From Clostridium sp. chh4-2 (GTDB lineage: Bacteria; Bacillota; Clostridia; Lachnospirales; Lachnospiraceae): 64,000 nt of DNA. Positions 34,161 to 42,644 of the stretch are shown here, in pieces. Location of the stretch: the NCBI RefSeq assembly GCF_002899675.1, contig NZ_PKUU01000016.1, forward strand, positions 62,001 to 126,000, written 5' to 3'. The notes beneath the pieces were generated by a model, which worked only from the letters and a program-made list of their open reading frames with translations, was not told the DNA's origin and did not search any database. Position 1 is the first letter of the stretch, and each line of letters opens with the position of its first letter. Both the position numbers and the translations under genes were made by a program.

Positions 34161-35090
34161 TTATTTAACAACCGCCTTATCCTGCGCCATTTTTTCCGTT
34201 AAAGCCTTTTTAATTATATTTACAATTTCCAGAGAACTTTTCGCCTGGTAATTATCCTCTTTGTAGGCGATTACATATTTTCTGCTGGAATATTTCCCGG
34301 AAAAACGGTAGTAAGAGATCTCCGGATCTTTAGGAACCGAAGACGGGAGAAAGCCGATTCCCAAGTCCTGCCTGATAAAGGACTCCACAGTTGACAGATT
34401 CATGGTCTCGAAAAAGATCTCGGGTTCCACGCCTGCGTCCTTTAATATCTGGTCTGTCATATTACGGAATTTTAAGCCGTTTTTTAATAAGATATAAGGC
34501 CCCTTTACCGAGGAAAGGTCAACATGAGGCAGGCTGGAGTCAGAGGAATAGGTTTCCAGCATGGGCATCGTCCGGGAGGAATGGGCGCCTAACAGGATCT
34601 CTTCTTCCAGAAGTACCTGATATTTTAATGAATTTGCTGTGATTGGAAATGGCATCAGCGCAAAATCGAGCTTGTTATTTTCCAACAATACTTCCAGATT
34701 TGTGGACACATCTTCGATCAGGTTAATCTTGATTCCCGGATAGTGATCCGAGATATAATGCATGATTTCCGGCATGGTATAGGTGCCGTAAAATTGGGAA
34801 ACGCCCAGATAAAAGGTCTTGTTTTCAATATTTTCAACATAAGACAGCCTCTGTTTTAAGCGGTCTGTAATCTTCAGCACTTCTCTCGCTTCCTCTAAAA
34901 AGATCTCCCCGGCCAGCGTAAGGTCGATACAGTTATAGTTTCTTGTAAAAATGGGCAGCTTCAGCTCCTGTTCCAGGCGCTGAATGGCCTGTGTCAGGGC
35001 CGGCTGGCTGATATAGAGTTCCTCGGCAGCCCGTGAAAAGGTTTTACACCTTGCAATCGCATCCACATATTCAAAATCTTTTAATTTCAA
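34161..35090 (-). CDS. LysR family transcriptional regulator
   Basis: DNA-binding regulator of 309 residues. TTG at plus 35090 is preferred, with GGAGG 7 bases upstream, over ATG 35108 without a ribosome site. The N-terminal helix-turn-helix reads KTFSRAAEELYISQPALTQAIQRLE; the rest is the two-lobed effector-binding domain. It is transcribed divergently from the lactonase and MatC-like carrier genes, so by LysR logic it probably activates them in response to an organic acid or lactone (inference). A palindrome TGGAATTCCA at 35209-35218 in the shared intergenic region is a possible operator. Confidence 0.9.
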   Translation of the reverse strand: MKLKDFEYVDAIARCKTFSRAAEELYISQPALTQAIQRLEQELKLPIFTRNYNCIDLTLAGEIFLEEAREVLKITDRLKQRLSYVENIENKTFYLGVSQFYGTYTMPEIMHYISDHYPGIKINLIEDVSTNLEVLLENNKLDFALMPFPITANSLKYQVLLEEEILLGAHSSRTMPMLETYSSDSSLPHVDLSSVKGPYILLKNGLKFRNMTDQILKDAGVEPEIFFETMNLSTVESFIRQDLGIGFLPSSVPKDPEISYYRFSGKYSSRKYVIAYKEDNYQAKSSLEIVNIIKKALTEKMAQDKAVVK

Positions 35091-35208
35091 TGTCTTTCCT
35101 CCGGTCATGAAATGGTATAAGTTTTTGTTATAGGTCGATTGTATATGAATATTTCACAAAATACAAGAGCGATGGTAAAGTAATGAATGTAATTACTTAT
35201 AAAGAATA

Positions 35209-35218
35209 TGGAATTCCA
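35209..35218. promoter_or_regulatory. Candidate operator palindrome between lysR and lactonase
   Basis: TGGAATTCCA is a perfect 10-bp palindrome located 42 bp before the lactonase start and ~120 bp from the lysR start. Its role as a LysR site is a guess from position. Confidence 0.3.
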
Positions 35219-35259
35219 AAACAAATAAATCAAAATATGCATAAAAAGGAGGGCCATTT

Positions 35260-36315
35260 ATGAGCTTTGCATATGTGGGATGCAGGACGACGGAAAAGAG
35301 AAATGCAAGGGGCAAAGGGATTCGGGTTTATGAGATTGATGACCGAACCGGCGAATGGAATGCCGTTCAAACATTGAAAACCATGGATAATCCATCTTAT
35401 TTTACATTTGATAACGATAATAAATTCTTATATACGGTGCACGGAGACTTTCATCATGTGAGCAGCTGCTCCATAGATGAGGAATCGGGCCAATTATCCT
35501 ATATCAACCGGATCGAATTGGAGGGCGGTAAAAATCCTGTTTTTATCACTTGCGATAAGACCAACCGTTATTTGATCGCCGCAGCTCTGCAGGGCGGCGC
35601 GGTATACGTAATTCTCAGGAAGGAAGACGGTTCTTTAGGAGAGGTGGTGTTTGTCCATCATTTTCCGGGAATCGGTGAGGACGGCGTATGCCATGCCCAT
35701 CAGTGCATCTGGGATCAGAGCAAACAATATCTTTTCGTTCCCCAGCAGGGGCGGCAGATCGGATATCCGGGAGTTACGGTGCTCAGATTCAATCCGGAAA
35801 ACGGTCATCTGGAAGAAACGGATTATTACAGGGCCAGGGACTATGCGGAGCCGAGACATATCGCGGTTCATCCGAACAACCGTTATGTGTATCTGGTAAA
35901 TGAAAAGGATAATACGGTTACATACTTCCAATTTGACGATCGGAAAGGCGTTTTAAAGCCGCTTCAGATTATTCCGGTACTTCCGGATACCTATACAAAG
36001 AACGGCCAGGCCAGCGCCATTCTGGTTGATCCTACAGGGGAATGGGTGATTGAGTCCACCAGAATTTTTGAGGGGATGACGGTTTACCACATCGATCAGA
36101 ATACTGGTTATCTGAAAACCACGGATTATGTGGGCTGTCAGGGGCTGACTCCCAGGTTTATCACATTTGACCTGACGGGAAATAAATTTTATGCGGCAAA
36201 TGAAGACAGTGATACAATTGTAGAATATCATTTTAACAGTTATGAAGGAAAATTGACGCCGACGGGCAGAGTGATCCGCACGGAAAGCCCGGTGTGCTTA
36301 TTATTCAGAAAATAG
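35260..36315 (+). CDS. Lactonase family beta-propeller protein (6-phosphogluconolactonase-like)
   Basis: Seven-bladed propeller of 351 residues in the YbhE/Pgl lactonase family, which opens sugar or organic-acid lactones. Typical repeated segments are visible: GKGIRVYEID near the start, HAHQCIWDQSKQYLFVPQQG, PRHIAVHPNNRYVYLVNE (residues ~200-217) and a C-terminal TPRFITFDLTGNKFYAANE. No signal peptide, so it is cytoplasmic. AAGGAGGG precedes the ATG by 6 bases. Its partner gene, 24 bp downstream, is a MatC-like carrier, and the divergent LysR gene likely controls both. Confidence 0.85.
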   Translation: MSFAYVGCRTTEKRNARGKGIRVYEIDDRTGEWNAVQTLKTMDNPSYFTFDNDNKFLYTVHGDFHHVSSCSIDEESGQLSYINRIELEGGKNPVFITCDKTNRYLIAAALQGGAVYVILRKEDGSLGEVVFVHHFPGIGEDGVCHAHQCIWDQSKQYLFVPQQGRQIGYPGVTVLRFNPENGHLEETDYYRARDYAEPRHIAVHPNNRYVYLVNEKDNTVTYFQFDDRKGVLKPLQIIPVLPDTYTKNGQASAILVDPTGEWVIESTRIFEGMTVYHIDQNTGYLKTTDYVGCQGLTPRFITFDLTGNKFYAANEDSDTIVEYHFNSYEGKLTPTGRVIRTESPVCLLFRK

Positions 36316-36339
36316 ACAAATCGAGAGGAGAGGGGAAAT

Positions 36340-37602
36340 ATGCCGAATTTAGCAATCGTTTCACTGGCAGCCATATTGGCGGCAATAGCCATAGGATTCA
36401 TTAAAAAGACAAATGTGGGAATTCTCATGATTGGTTTTGCATTTATCATAAGCAAATTTTACGGGATTTCCAATAAACAGCTGTTGGCGGGGTTTAATGC
36501 ATCTTTGTTTGTAACAATGATGGGGGTGACCTATCTGTTCAGCATTTTGATTAAGAATAAGACCCTGGAGATTTTAGGGCAGAAGATCGTGGGGCTGGTC
36601 AGGATTAAAAAGGCTCTTCCGATAGCCATATATTTCGTTGGATTTGTTTTGACCGCTATGGGACCGGGTTCCATACCGGTGCTGGCGATTATGCCGGTCA
36701 TCGCGATTCCCATCGCATTTTCGGCCGGATGCAGTCCGATGATGCTTTCCATTATAGGAGAGTGCGGCGCGTTTGGAGGAAGAATGACGAAGATAACGCC
36801 GGAGGGCCTGCTGACCATTCGTCTGATGGAAGAACAGGGGATTACTTCCGGAATTATGCCGGTATGGGCCTGCCTGTTTCTGACCTCCATCGTTCTTTCC
36901 GTGGTCTGTTATATCTATTATAAAGGGTGGAAGATGGAAGAAACCGGAGAAGGCCGCAGAAATGAAACTGCCGGGAAATTTAATAAGGATCAGATTATCT
37001 CTCTGATAGGCCTGGCGGCTCTGATAGTGGGTGCAGTGGCATTTTCCTGGAATGTGGGACTTACCGCATTCACGATCGGCATGATACTATCCGCCATTGG
37101 AGTTGCAGACGAAGGAGCCTGCATCAAAGCGATTCCCTGGAGCGTGCTGATCCTGGTATCGGGAGTGGGAATTCTCATGAACGTGGTGCTGGAATCAGGC
37201 GGAATCGATTTGCTTTCCGGCAGCCTGACCGCGGTCATGAGCCAGAGGACAGCGGCGGCGATTATGGATGCAACCGCCTGTTTTATGTCCTTTTTCAGCT
37301 CCGGTCTGGGCGTGGTATTCCCTACCCTCATGCCCACCTGCGGGCCGGTGGCTGCCAACTTTGGAGGCGCGGTCAATCCGTCTCTGCTGGTTGCCATGGT
37401 GGCGGTGGGAGGAACCGTGTCCGGTTTAAGCCCTGTATCCACCACCGGAGCGCTGATTATGTCCGGTATTGCAGCTGATGAAGAATCAGATAAAAAATAT
37501 GACAGCAGTAAAATGTTTGTGGAATTATTCGGCTGGGCCTTTGCGGCTCTTGGAATCAGTTTTTTGATGGCGATTTTGGGAGTTTATAATCTGCTCGTTT
37601 AA
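36340..37602 (+). CDS. MatC-like dicarboxylate carrier (IT superfamily)
   Basis: Membrane transporter of 420 residues with about eleven or twelve hydrophobic helices. The N-terminal segment (KKTNVGILMIGFAFI) resembles the MatC N-domain of malonate/dicarboxylate carriers; the glycine/proline-rich loops AMGPGSIPVLAIMP and GLSPVSTTGALI match the paired loops of ion-transporter (IT) superfamily proteins. It probably moves an organic acid driven by ion gradient. It is co-transcribed with the lactonase and followed by a strong terminator. Confidence 0.8.
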   Translation: MPNLAIVSLAAILAAIAIGFIKKTNVGILMIGFAFIISKFYGISNKQLLAGFNASLFVTMMGVTYLFSILIKNKTLEILGQKIVGLVRIKKALPIAIYFVGFVLTAMGPGSIPVLAIMPVIAIPIAFSAGCSPMMLSIIGECGAFGGRMTKITPEGLLTIRLMEEQGITSGIMPVWACLFLTSIVLSVVCYIYYKGWKMEETGEGRRNETAGKFNKDQIISLIGLAALIVGAVAFSWNVGLTAFTIGMILSAIGVADEGACIKAIPWSVLILVSGVGILMNVVLESGGIDLLSGSLTAVMSQRTAAAIMDATACFMSFFSSGLGVVFPTLMPTCGPVAANFGGAVNPSLLVAMVAVGGTVSGLSPVSTTGALIMSGIAADEESDKKYDSSKMFVELFGWAFAALGISFLMAILGVYNLLV

Positions 37603-37636
37603 TTCTTAGACTGTCAGGGCTCCCCTTTTATGGAAA

Positions 37637-37678
37637 AGACACATGTCCGCCAAAATGCGGACATGTGTCTATTTTTTT
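37637..37678. terminator. Strong bidirectional terminator
   Basis: AGACACATGTCCGC and GCGGACATGTGTCT form a perfect 14-bp stem with a six-base loop, followed by ATTTTTTT on the plus strand. The minus-strand lacI stop codon overlaps the right arm. Confidence 0.9.
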
Positions 37679-38640
37679 AATACAGCCGGGAAAATGTAAT
37701 TTTTGGCTTTCTTTCCGGTATCCTGTTTCTTTATCTTCTTGAGCAGAATACTGGAGGCGGTAATACCCATCTCATAAGGATTCTCTTCCACAATCGGAAG
37801 CGCCAGGCGGTACTTGTCTTTAAAATCATTCAGCCCCCAGCACGCAATAAAGATATCGTCAGGAATGCGCATATTCAGCGTGTTCAGTGCAATTAAGGTA
37901 TTTTCTGAAACGGTAAGTCCATAGGAAATGATAGCCTTAGGAGGAGTCAAAGAAGCTAAACTGTTCTTTATCGTGTGATAGGTGGTGTCGTTGCTGTAAC
38001 AGTCCATCTGAGTGGTCAGGATAATATCCTTATGTTCGCCGAGAACTTCTTTCGCCCCGGCCAGGCGCATCTGCGCGTGCTTGCTGTGAGAAGATCCGAA
38101 GAGTCCCAGGATATTATTATATCCGAGGGAAATGACATGACGGGTCAGTTCTCCTCCCAGCTGTTTATTATCGATGGCCACAGTATCAACATCGGCATCT
38201 ACGGTACGGTCTACCAGCACCAATTCGGTGAGAGTGGAGATTCTCTGAAGTTCCTTGGGCGGTGTGGAGATTGCGGACAAAAGAATCCCCTCAAAGCTGA
38301 ACTGAAGCATCTTTTGGAGATAATACTCCTCCTTTTCGCCATTTTCCCCGGACTCACAGAAGAAGACCAGATAACCCTGCTGATAGAAGAAATCACTGGC
38401 GGCCCGGCATAGAAGACTGAAGTAGGAATTGATCGATGGAACGATGACACCGATTAAATTGGAACGTCCGCTTTTTAAACTGCGGGCCACAGGGTTAGGG
38501 GTGTAGTTCAAGTCATCGATGGCATTCTTGATACGAAAAGCATTCTCGGCATTGATGCTGTTGGGATTATTCAAATAGCGGGATACGGAACTGGGTGATA
38601 CATTGGCATGCTTTGCCACATCTTTTACTGTTATCTTCAT
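37669..38640 (-). CDS. LacI family transcriptional repressor
   Basis: Regulator of 323 residues with the classic N-terminal helix-turn-helix and hinge: VKDVAKHANVSPSSVSRYLN, then NPVARSLKSGRSNLIGVIVP. The C-terminal two-lobe domain resembles pentose-binding proteins. It is divergent from the rpiB-sulfatase-nucleoside-transporter operon and most likely represses it until its sugar ligand binds (inference from position). GGAGG lies 12 bases upstream of the start on the minus strand. The shared 247-bp region holds the operon promoter and imperfect inverted repeats. Confidence 0.92.
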   Translation of the reverse strand: MKITVKDVAKHANVSPSSVSRYLNNPNSINAENAFRIKNAIDDLNYTPNPVARSLKSGRSNLIGVIVPSINSYFSLLCRAASDFFYQQGYLVFFCESGENGEKEEYYLQKMLQFSFEGILLSAISTPPKELQRISTLTELVLVDRTVDADVDTVAIDNKQLGGELTRHVISLGYNNILGLFGSSHSKHAQMRLAGAKEVLGEHKDIILTTQMDCYSNDTTYHTIKNSLASLTPPKAIISYGLTVSENTLIALNTLNMRIPDDIFIACWGLNDFKDKYRLALPIVEENPYEMGITASSILLKKIKKQDTGKKAKNYIFPAVLKK

Positions 38641-38824
38641 ATTAATTAAATAACCTCCGGTGCTGAAATCGAATTCTTTATATTAACTACTATATCACAC
38701 TATGCAATATTAGTAAATGATTAATAGTACAACAAAAAAACAAATACTATTGTGCAATATATACATAAAAATGAAAGCTTGATTGATCAGTACTAACAAA
38801 AAAAGCATTATTATAACCTCTGTA

Positions 38825-38853
38825 TTGACAAAATTAAGCAATAGTCCTATACT
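38825..38853 (+). promoter_or_regulatory. Sigma-A promoter of the rpiB operon
   Basis: TTGACA (38825-38830), 17 bp, TATACT (38848-38853), 34 bp before the rpiB start. Upstream, TGCAATATTAGTA (from 38704) and TACTATTGTGCA (ending near 38756) form an imperfect inverted pair that might be the LacI-family operator. Confidence 0.75.
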
Positions 38854-38887
38854 GAATTTAGTGACAACGATTTCAGGAGGAAAAATC

Positions 38888-39331
38888 ATGAAAATAGCGA
38901 TGGGCAATGATCACGCTGCTTTGGAAATGAAGCGGGATATTAAAGGGTATTTGCAGGAAAAAGGCCATATAATAACGGATTATGGTACAAATTCCCCAGA
39001 GGCCTGCGATTATCCGATCTATGCAAAGCTGGTGGCTGAATCGGTTAAAAAAGGTGACAACGATTTCGGCATATTAATCTGCGGAACAGGAATCGGAATT
39101 TCCCTGGCTGCCAATAAGGTGAAGGGTATCCGCGCGGCGGTATGCAGCGAGCCCTACTCAGCAAAGCTGGCCAGGCAGCACAACAACGCCAACATCATCG
39201 CTTTTGGCGCCAGAGTGGTGGGGAGCGAGATGGCGAAGATGATTGTGGACAGCTTTCTGGAGGCGGAATTTGAGGGCGGTATTCATGAAAAGAGAGTTGG
39301 CATGATGATGGAGCTGGAACAGGAAAGATAG
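38888..39331 (+). CDS. rpiB: Ribose 5-phosphate isomerase B
   Basis: RpiB/LacA/LacB family isomerase of 147 residues converting ribose 5-phosphate to ribulose 5-phosphate (some members act on allose 6-phosphate). ATG 38888 follows CAGGAGG by 7 bases; a longer frame from 38783 reads through the promoter. Motifs: GNDHAALEMK at the start, the catalytic-cysteine loop ICGTGIGISLAANK (~residues 65-78) and ARQHNNANIIAFGARVVG. It is the first gene of the twelve-gene putative nucleoside/sulfate operon, and its product would be passed to the epimerase three genes on. Confidence 0.93.
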   Translation: MKIAMGNDHAALEMKRDIKGYLQEKGHIITDYGTNSPEACDYPIYAKLVAESVKKGDNDFGILICGTGIGISLAANKVKGIRAAVCSEPYSAKLARQHNNANIIAFGARVVGSEMAKMIVDSFLEAEFEGGIHEKRVGMMMELEQER

Positions 39332-39361
39332 TGATAAAAGAGAAGATCAGGAGGAATAGAG

Positions 39362-40372
39362 ATGAACCGAAAAAAAGTGATGATTGACTGTGATACCGGT
39401 ATTGACGATGCAGTAGCGCTCGTGCTGGCCTGGGGCCTGCGGGACCGGCTGGACATTCTGGGAGTGACTACGGTGGCAGGGAATGTGGGAATCGAGAACA
39501 CTACAAGAAACACCCTGAATGTATTAAAGCTGATCGGTGCAGGAGAGATCCCGGTGGCAAAGGGAGCGGAAAAACCCATAGAACGGGAGCCGTTAAAGGC
39601 CAGCGGAGTCCACGGGGTCAGCGGACTGCGGGGATATACATTTGAGCAGGACAGCAGAGAGGCATTGGTAGAAGAAACAGCCTGGGATTTTATGTACCGT
39701 GTGTTAAAAGAGAGTGAGGAAAAGGTGACTCTGATTGCCACCGGGCCGGTTACCAATCTGGCGATTCTATTTATGAAGTACCCCGAGATAAAAAAACAGG
39801 TGGATCAAATCCTGTTTATGGGAACCTCCTGGCATGACGGCAACCCGACTCCGCTGGCAACCTTCAATGTGCTGGTGGACCCGGAAGCATTCCGCTATCT
39901 CTTAAACAGCGGCGTGGATGTCTGTGCCTGTCCCTTAGAGACGACCAGAAAGGCCTATATCACACCGGAGGAGAATGAATACATCGGAACCTTTGGCAAC
40001 CGGGCCGGAGAATTGGTGTCGAAGGTACTTTCCAGCTATGGAGTGGAGAATATTCAGTCGGATGAGGTGATTGATAAAAAAGGCGAAGAGGAGATCACGG
40101 CCGCCCGCATCGCTAAGTCGGCCCAGAATAAAAAACGTGTACTGCACGATCCGGCGGTAGTAGCCTATGCGGCCTTCCCGGAGTTTTTCACAGTGGAGAA
40201 ATATTACTGTGATGTGGAGTGCAAAGGAGAGCTGACAACAGGATTTACCTTGATTGATAAGGCGGATTATTATGGGAAGACCATGGAGGAACGGAATTTA
40301 TATTTGGCGGAAACGGTGGACAGAGAGCGGTTTTTAGAGGCGCTGTACCGTGCCGTCAGAATGTGTGATTAA
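39362..40372 (+). CDS. Inosine-uridine-type nucleoside hydrolase with altered 5'-OH pocket
   Basis: Calcium-dependent N-ribohydrolase of 336 residues that splits nucleosides into base and ribose. The metal motif is DCDTGIDDAVA (Asp9, 11, 15, 16), followed by TGPVTNLA, GNPTPLATFN (161-169) and LHDPAVVAYA with the catalytic His. In the Crithidia enzyme the equivalent segment has Glu166, which binds the ribose 5'-OH with Asn160; here that residue is Thr167 while both Asn residues are kept. This suggests a substrate modified at C5' (inference). GGAGG precedes the ATG. There is no ribokinase in the operon. Confidence 0.9.
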   Translation: MNRKKVMIDCDTGIDDAVALVLAWGLRDRLDILGVTTVAGNVGIENTTRNTLNVLKLIGAGEIPVAKGAEKPIEREPLKASGVHGVSGLRGYTFEQDSREALVEETAWDFMYRVLKESEEKVTLIATGPVTNLAILFMKYPEIKKQVDQILFMGTSWHDGNPTPLATFNVLVDPEAFRYLLNSGVDVCACPLETTRKAYITPEENEYIGTFGNRAGELVSKVLSSYGVENIQSDEVIDKKGEEEITAARIAKSAQNKKRVLHDPAVVAYAAFPEFFTVEKYYCDVECKGELTTGFTLIDKADYYGKTMEERNLYLAETVDRERFLEALYRAVRMCD

Positions 40373-40386
40373 AAGGGGAGAGTGTT

Positions 40387-41049
40387 ATGATTTCACCGAC
40401 ATTGGCATGTGCCAATTATTTACAGCTGCAGAACGATATTGAGGTGATGGACCGTGCCGGAGCGGATTTCTATCATATGGATATTATGGACGGACATTAT
40501 GTGCCCAATATCTGCCTGAATTTTGAATTTATCCGGGCGGTGAAGAGTGTCACAAGAACTCCTATGGATGTTCATCTGATGGTGAGCAATCCTATGGACT
40601 ATGTGAAACGGCTGTCGGACTGCGGTGTGGAATATGTCTGTGCCCACAGCGATGTGCTGAAGGACAATGTGGAGTATTTTATTGATAAGGTACATAAACA
40701 CAATATGAAAGCCGGCCTTGTTCTTTCTCCGGAAGACAGTGCGGACAGCATCCAGCCTTACTTAAAAGATGTGGAGTACGTGCTGGTAATGTGCGTGAAG
40801 CCGGGATTTGCCGGACAGACCTTTATGGAGGAGATGCTTCCCAAGGTAGAAGAGTTAAAGAAAATGCGGGAACGGGAACATTTAAACTTTTTGATTGAGG
40901 TGGACGGAGGCGTCGGATGGGAAAATATCCGGAAGCTGAAAGCGGCGGGCGTGGATGTGGCTGTTGCAGGAATGTTTGCCATCTTCGGTCAGGAAGAGAG
41001 CCTTTATGATGCCACGGTGCGGTTTCGCAGAGCGAGTAATGAGGCATAG
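40387..41049 (+). CDS. Ribulose-phosphate 3-epimerase family protein
   Basis: TIM-barrel epimerase of 220 residues, converting ribulose 5-phosphate to xylulose 5-phosphate, or allulose 6-phosphate to fructose 6-phosphate if it is of the AlsE type. Metal and catalytic residues are present: MDIMDGHYVPN, MDVHLMVSNP, the His in CAHSDV, the phosphate loop VKPGFAGQTF and IEVDGGVG. Together with RpiB and transketolase it completes the link from ribose 5-phosphate to glycolysis. GGGGAG precedes the ATG; 14 bp separate it from the nucleoside hydrolase. Confidence 0.9.
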   Translation: MISPTLACANYLQLQNDIEVMDRAGADFYHMDIMDGHYVPNICLNFEFIRAVKSVTRTPMDVHLMVSNPMDYVKRLSDCGVEYVCAHSDVLKDNVEYFIDKVHKHNMKAGLVLSPEDSADSIQPYLKDVEYVLVMCVKPGFAGQTFMEEMLPKVEELKKMREREHLNFLIEVDGGVGWENIRKLKAAGVDVAVAGMFAIFGQEESLYDATVRFRRASNEA

Positions 41050-41078
41050 ATGCCGGAGATAAAAGGAGAGTGGAAGGA

Positions 41079-42632
41079 ATGCAAAAACCAAATATTGTAT
41101 TGATTCTGACCGATGACCAGGGCTATTGGAGCCTGGGATCTTATGGGAACAAGGAAGTGATCTCGCCGAATTTAGACCGGCTGGCTGCCGAGGGGATCAA
41201 ATTTGACAACTGCTATTGCACCAGCCCGGTTTGCTCCCCGGCGAGGGCGTCTATTATGACGGGAAAGATGCCTTCCCAGCACGGAGTCCTGGATTGGCTG
41301 GGCGGCGGAGCCATCGATAAAAAGGAATGCCGGGACTTAAAGATAAATCATAAAAAATCGTGGATTTATCTGGCAGATCAGAGCCAAAACAGGGAGGAGA
41401 TTCCCGAGGACGAGGAAATCACCTTTGAAAAGACAGCCACCTATCAGAGGTATATGAATTTTGAACGCGGAGATATTGATTTCCTGGAAGGACAGAAGAC
41501 CTTTGCGGAGATTTTAAAGGATAATGGATACAGCTGCGGCCTTTCAGGCAAATGGCATCTGGGTTCCGCCAGATATCCCCATAAAGGCTTTGATTTCTGG
41601 GAGCCGATTATCAAAGGAGGCACCAATTACCGGTTGGGAACGTTCTTTAAGGATGGAAAACCGGTGATCAAGGAGGGGTATGTGACGGATCTGATCACAG
41701 ACGAGGCCCTGCGCTTTATCTCTGAGACGGACAGTGAACAGCCGTTTTTCCTGAGTGTCAATTACAACGCGCCTCACGATCCATGGATGCGGGAGGATCA
41801 GCCGGAAGAACTTTTAAAGCTTTATGAAGAATGTGAGTTTTCCTCTTATCCCGATGAACCGGACAATCCCACTCAGGTGGCAAAGCGCACCAGACCGAAA
41901 AGTCCGGAGCAGTTAAGAGAGTTCCGCCAGGTATATTATGCATGTATTACCGGCATGGACCGGGGCGTCGGACGGATTGTAGAGCGGCTTGAACAGGATG
42001 GGAAGCTTGATAATACCATCATCATCTTCACCGCTGACAACGGCATGAACATGGGACATCACGGCATCTGGGGCAAAGGCAACGGTACCTTCCCGATCAA
42101 TATGTATGAGACTTCCGTGAAAGTACCCTGCATCGTTTATGGAAAACGCTTTACCGGCAGGACGGGAGACTGCAGGACGTTAATCAGCCATTACGATCTG
42201 TTCCCAACGATTCTGGAACTGGCGGGGATTTCCGAAGAAGAAATCAGTGAATACATGAAGGAACTCCCGGGAACCAGCATCCTTCCGGTCATCGACGGAA
42301 GCAAGGAGGAGATCCGTGAGGATGTGGTGGTTTACGACGAATATGGTCCCACCCGCATGGTGAGAACAAAGGAGTACAAGCTGATCTACCGGACTCCATT
42401 TGGGCCTCATGAACTCTATGATCTTAAAAAGGACCCGGATGAGAGGGTCAATGAGATTAAAAATCCGGAGTACCAAAAAGTAAAAGAGATGCTGTATCAG
42501 AAGCTGACAGGCTGGTTTGAACGCTATACGGTGGAGAAATACGACGGAAGAAAATATCCGGTGGACGGGGACGGTCAGATGGAACGGCTGGAAAACTATG
42601 GAACAGATAAGACGGTATTTAAGTCTTTTTAA
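41079..42632 (+). CDS. Cytoplasmic Cys-type sulfatase (arylsulfatase-like)
   Basis: Sulfate-ester hydrolase of 517 residues. ATG 41079 has AAAAGGAGAG at 9 bases; a GTG at 41070 sits within that site. The formylglycine motif is CSPAR with Cys52, metal residues Asp12-Asp13 (LTDDQG), and the second metal cluster TADNGMNMGHHGIWGKG. Being Cys-type it needs an anaerobic sulfatase-maturing radical-SAM enzyme, which is not encoded in the window. There is no signal peptide, so desulfation happens after import. It sits between the epimerase and a second sulfatase. Confidence 0.92.
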   Translation: MQKPNIVLILTDDQGYWSLGSYGNKEVISPNLDRLAAEGIKFDNCYCTSPVCSPARASIMTGKMPSQHGVLDWLGGGAIDKKECRDLKINHKKSWIYLADQSQNREEIPEDEEITFEKTATYQRYMNFERGDIDFLEGQKTFAEILKDNGYSCGLSGKWHLGSARYPHKGFDFWEPIIKGGTNYRLGTFFKDGKPVIKEGYVTDLITDEALRFISETDSEQPFFLSVNYNAPHDPWMREDQPEELLKLYEECEFSSYPDEPDNPTQVAKRTRPKSPEQLREFRQVYYACITGMDRGVGRIVERLEQDGKLDNTIIIFTADNGMNMGHHGIWGKGNGTFPINMYETSVKVPCIVYGKRFTGRTGDCRTLISHYDLFPTILELAGISEEEISEYMKELPGTSILPVIDGSKEEIREDVVVYDEYGPTRMVRTKEYKLIYRTPFGPHELYDLKKDPDERVNEIKNPEYQKVKEMLYQKLTGWFERYTVEKYDGRKYPVDGDGQMERLENYGTDKTVFKSF

Positions 42633-42644
42633 AGGAGGAGAATT

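Noticed and set aside
37675..38600. Plus-strand frame at 37975-38412
   Set aside because: It is antisense to the well-supported lacI gene and has no recognisable domain.
38783..38887. N-terminal extension of RpiB
   Set aside because: The extension crosses a consensus promoter; ATG 38888 with AGGAGG gives the normal RpiB length.
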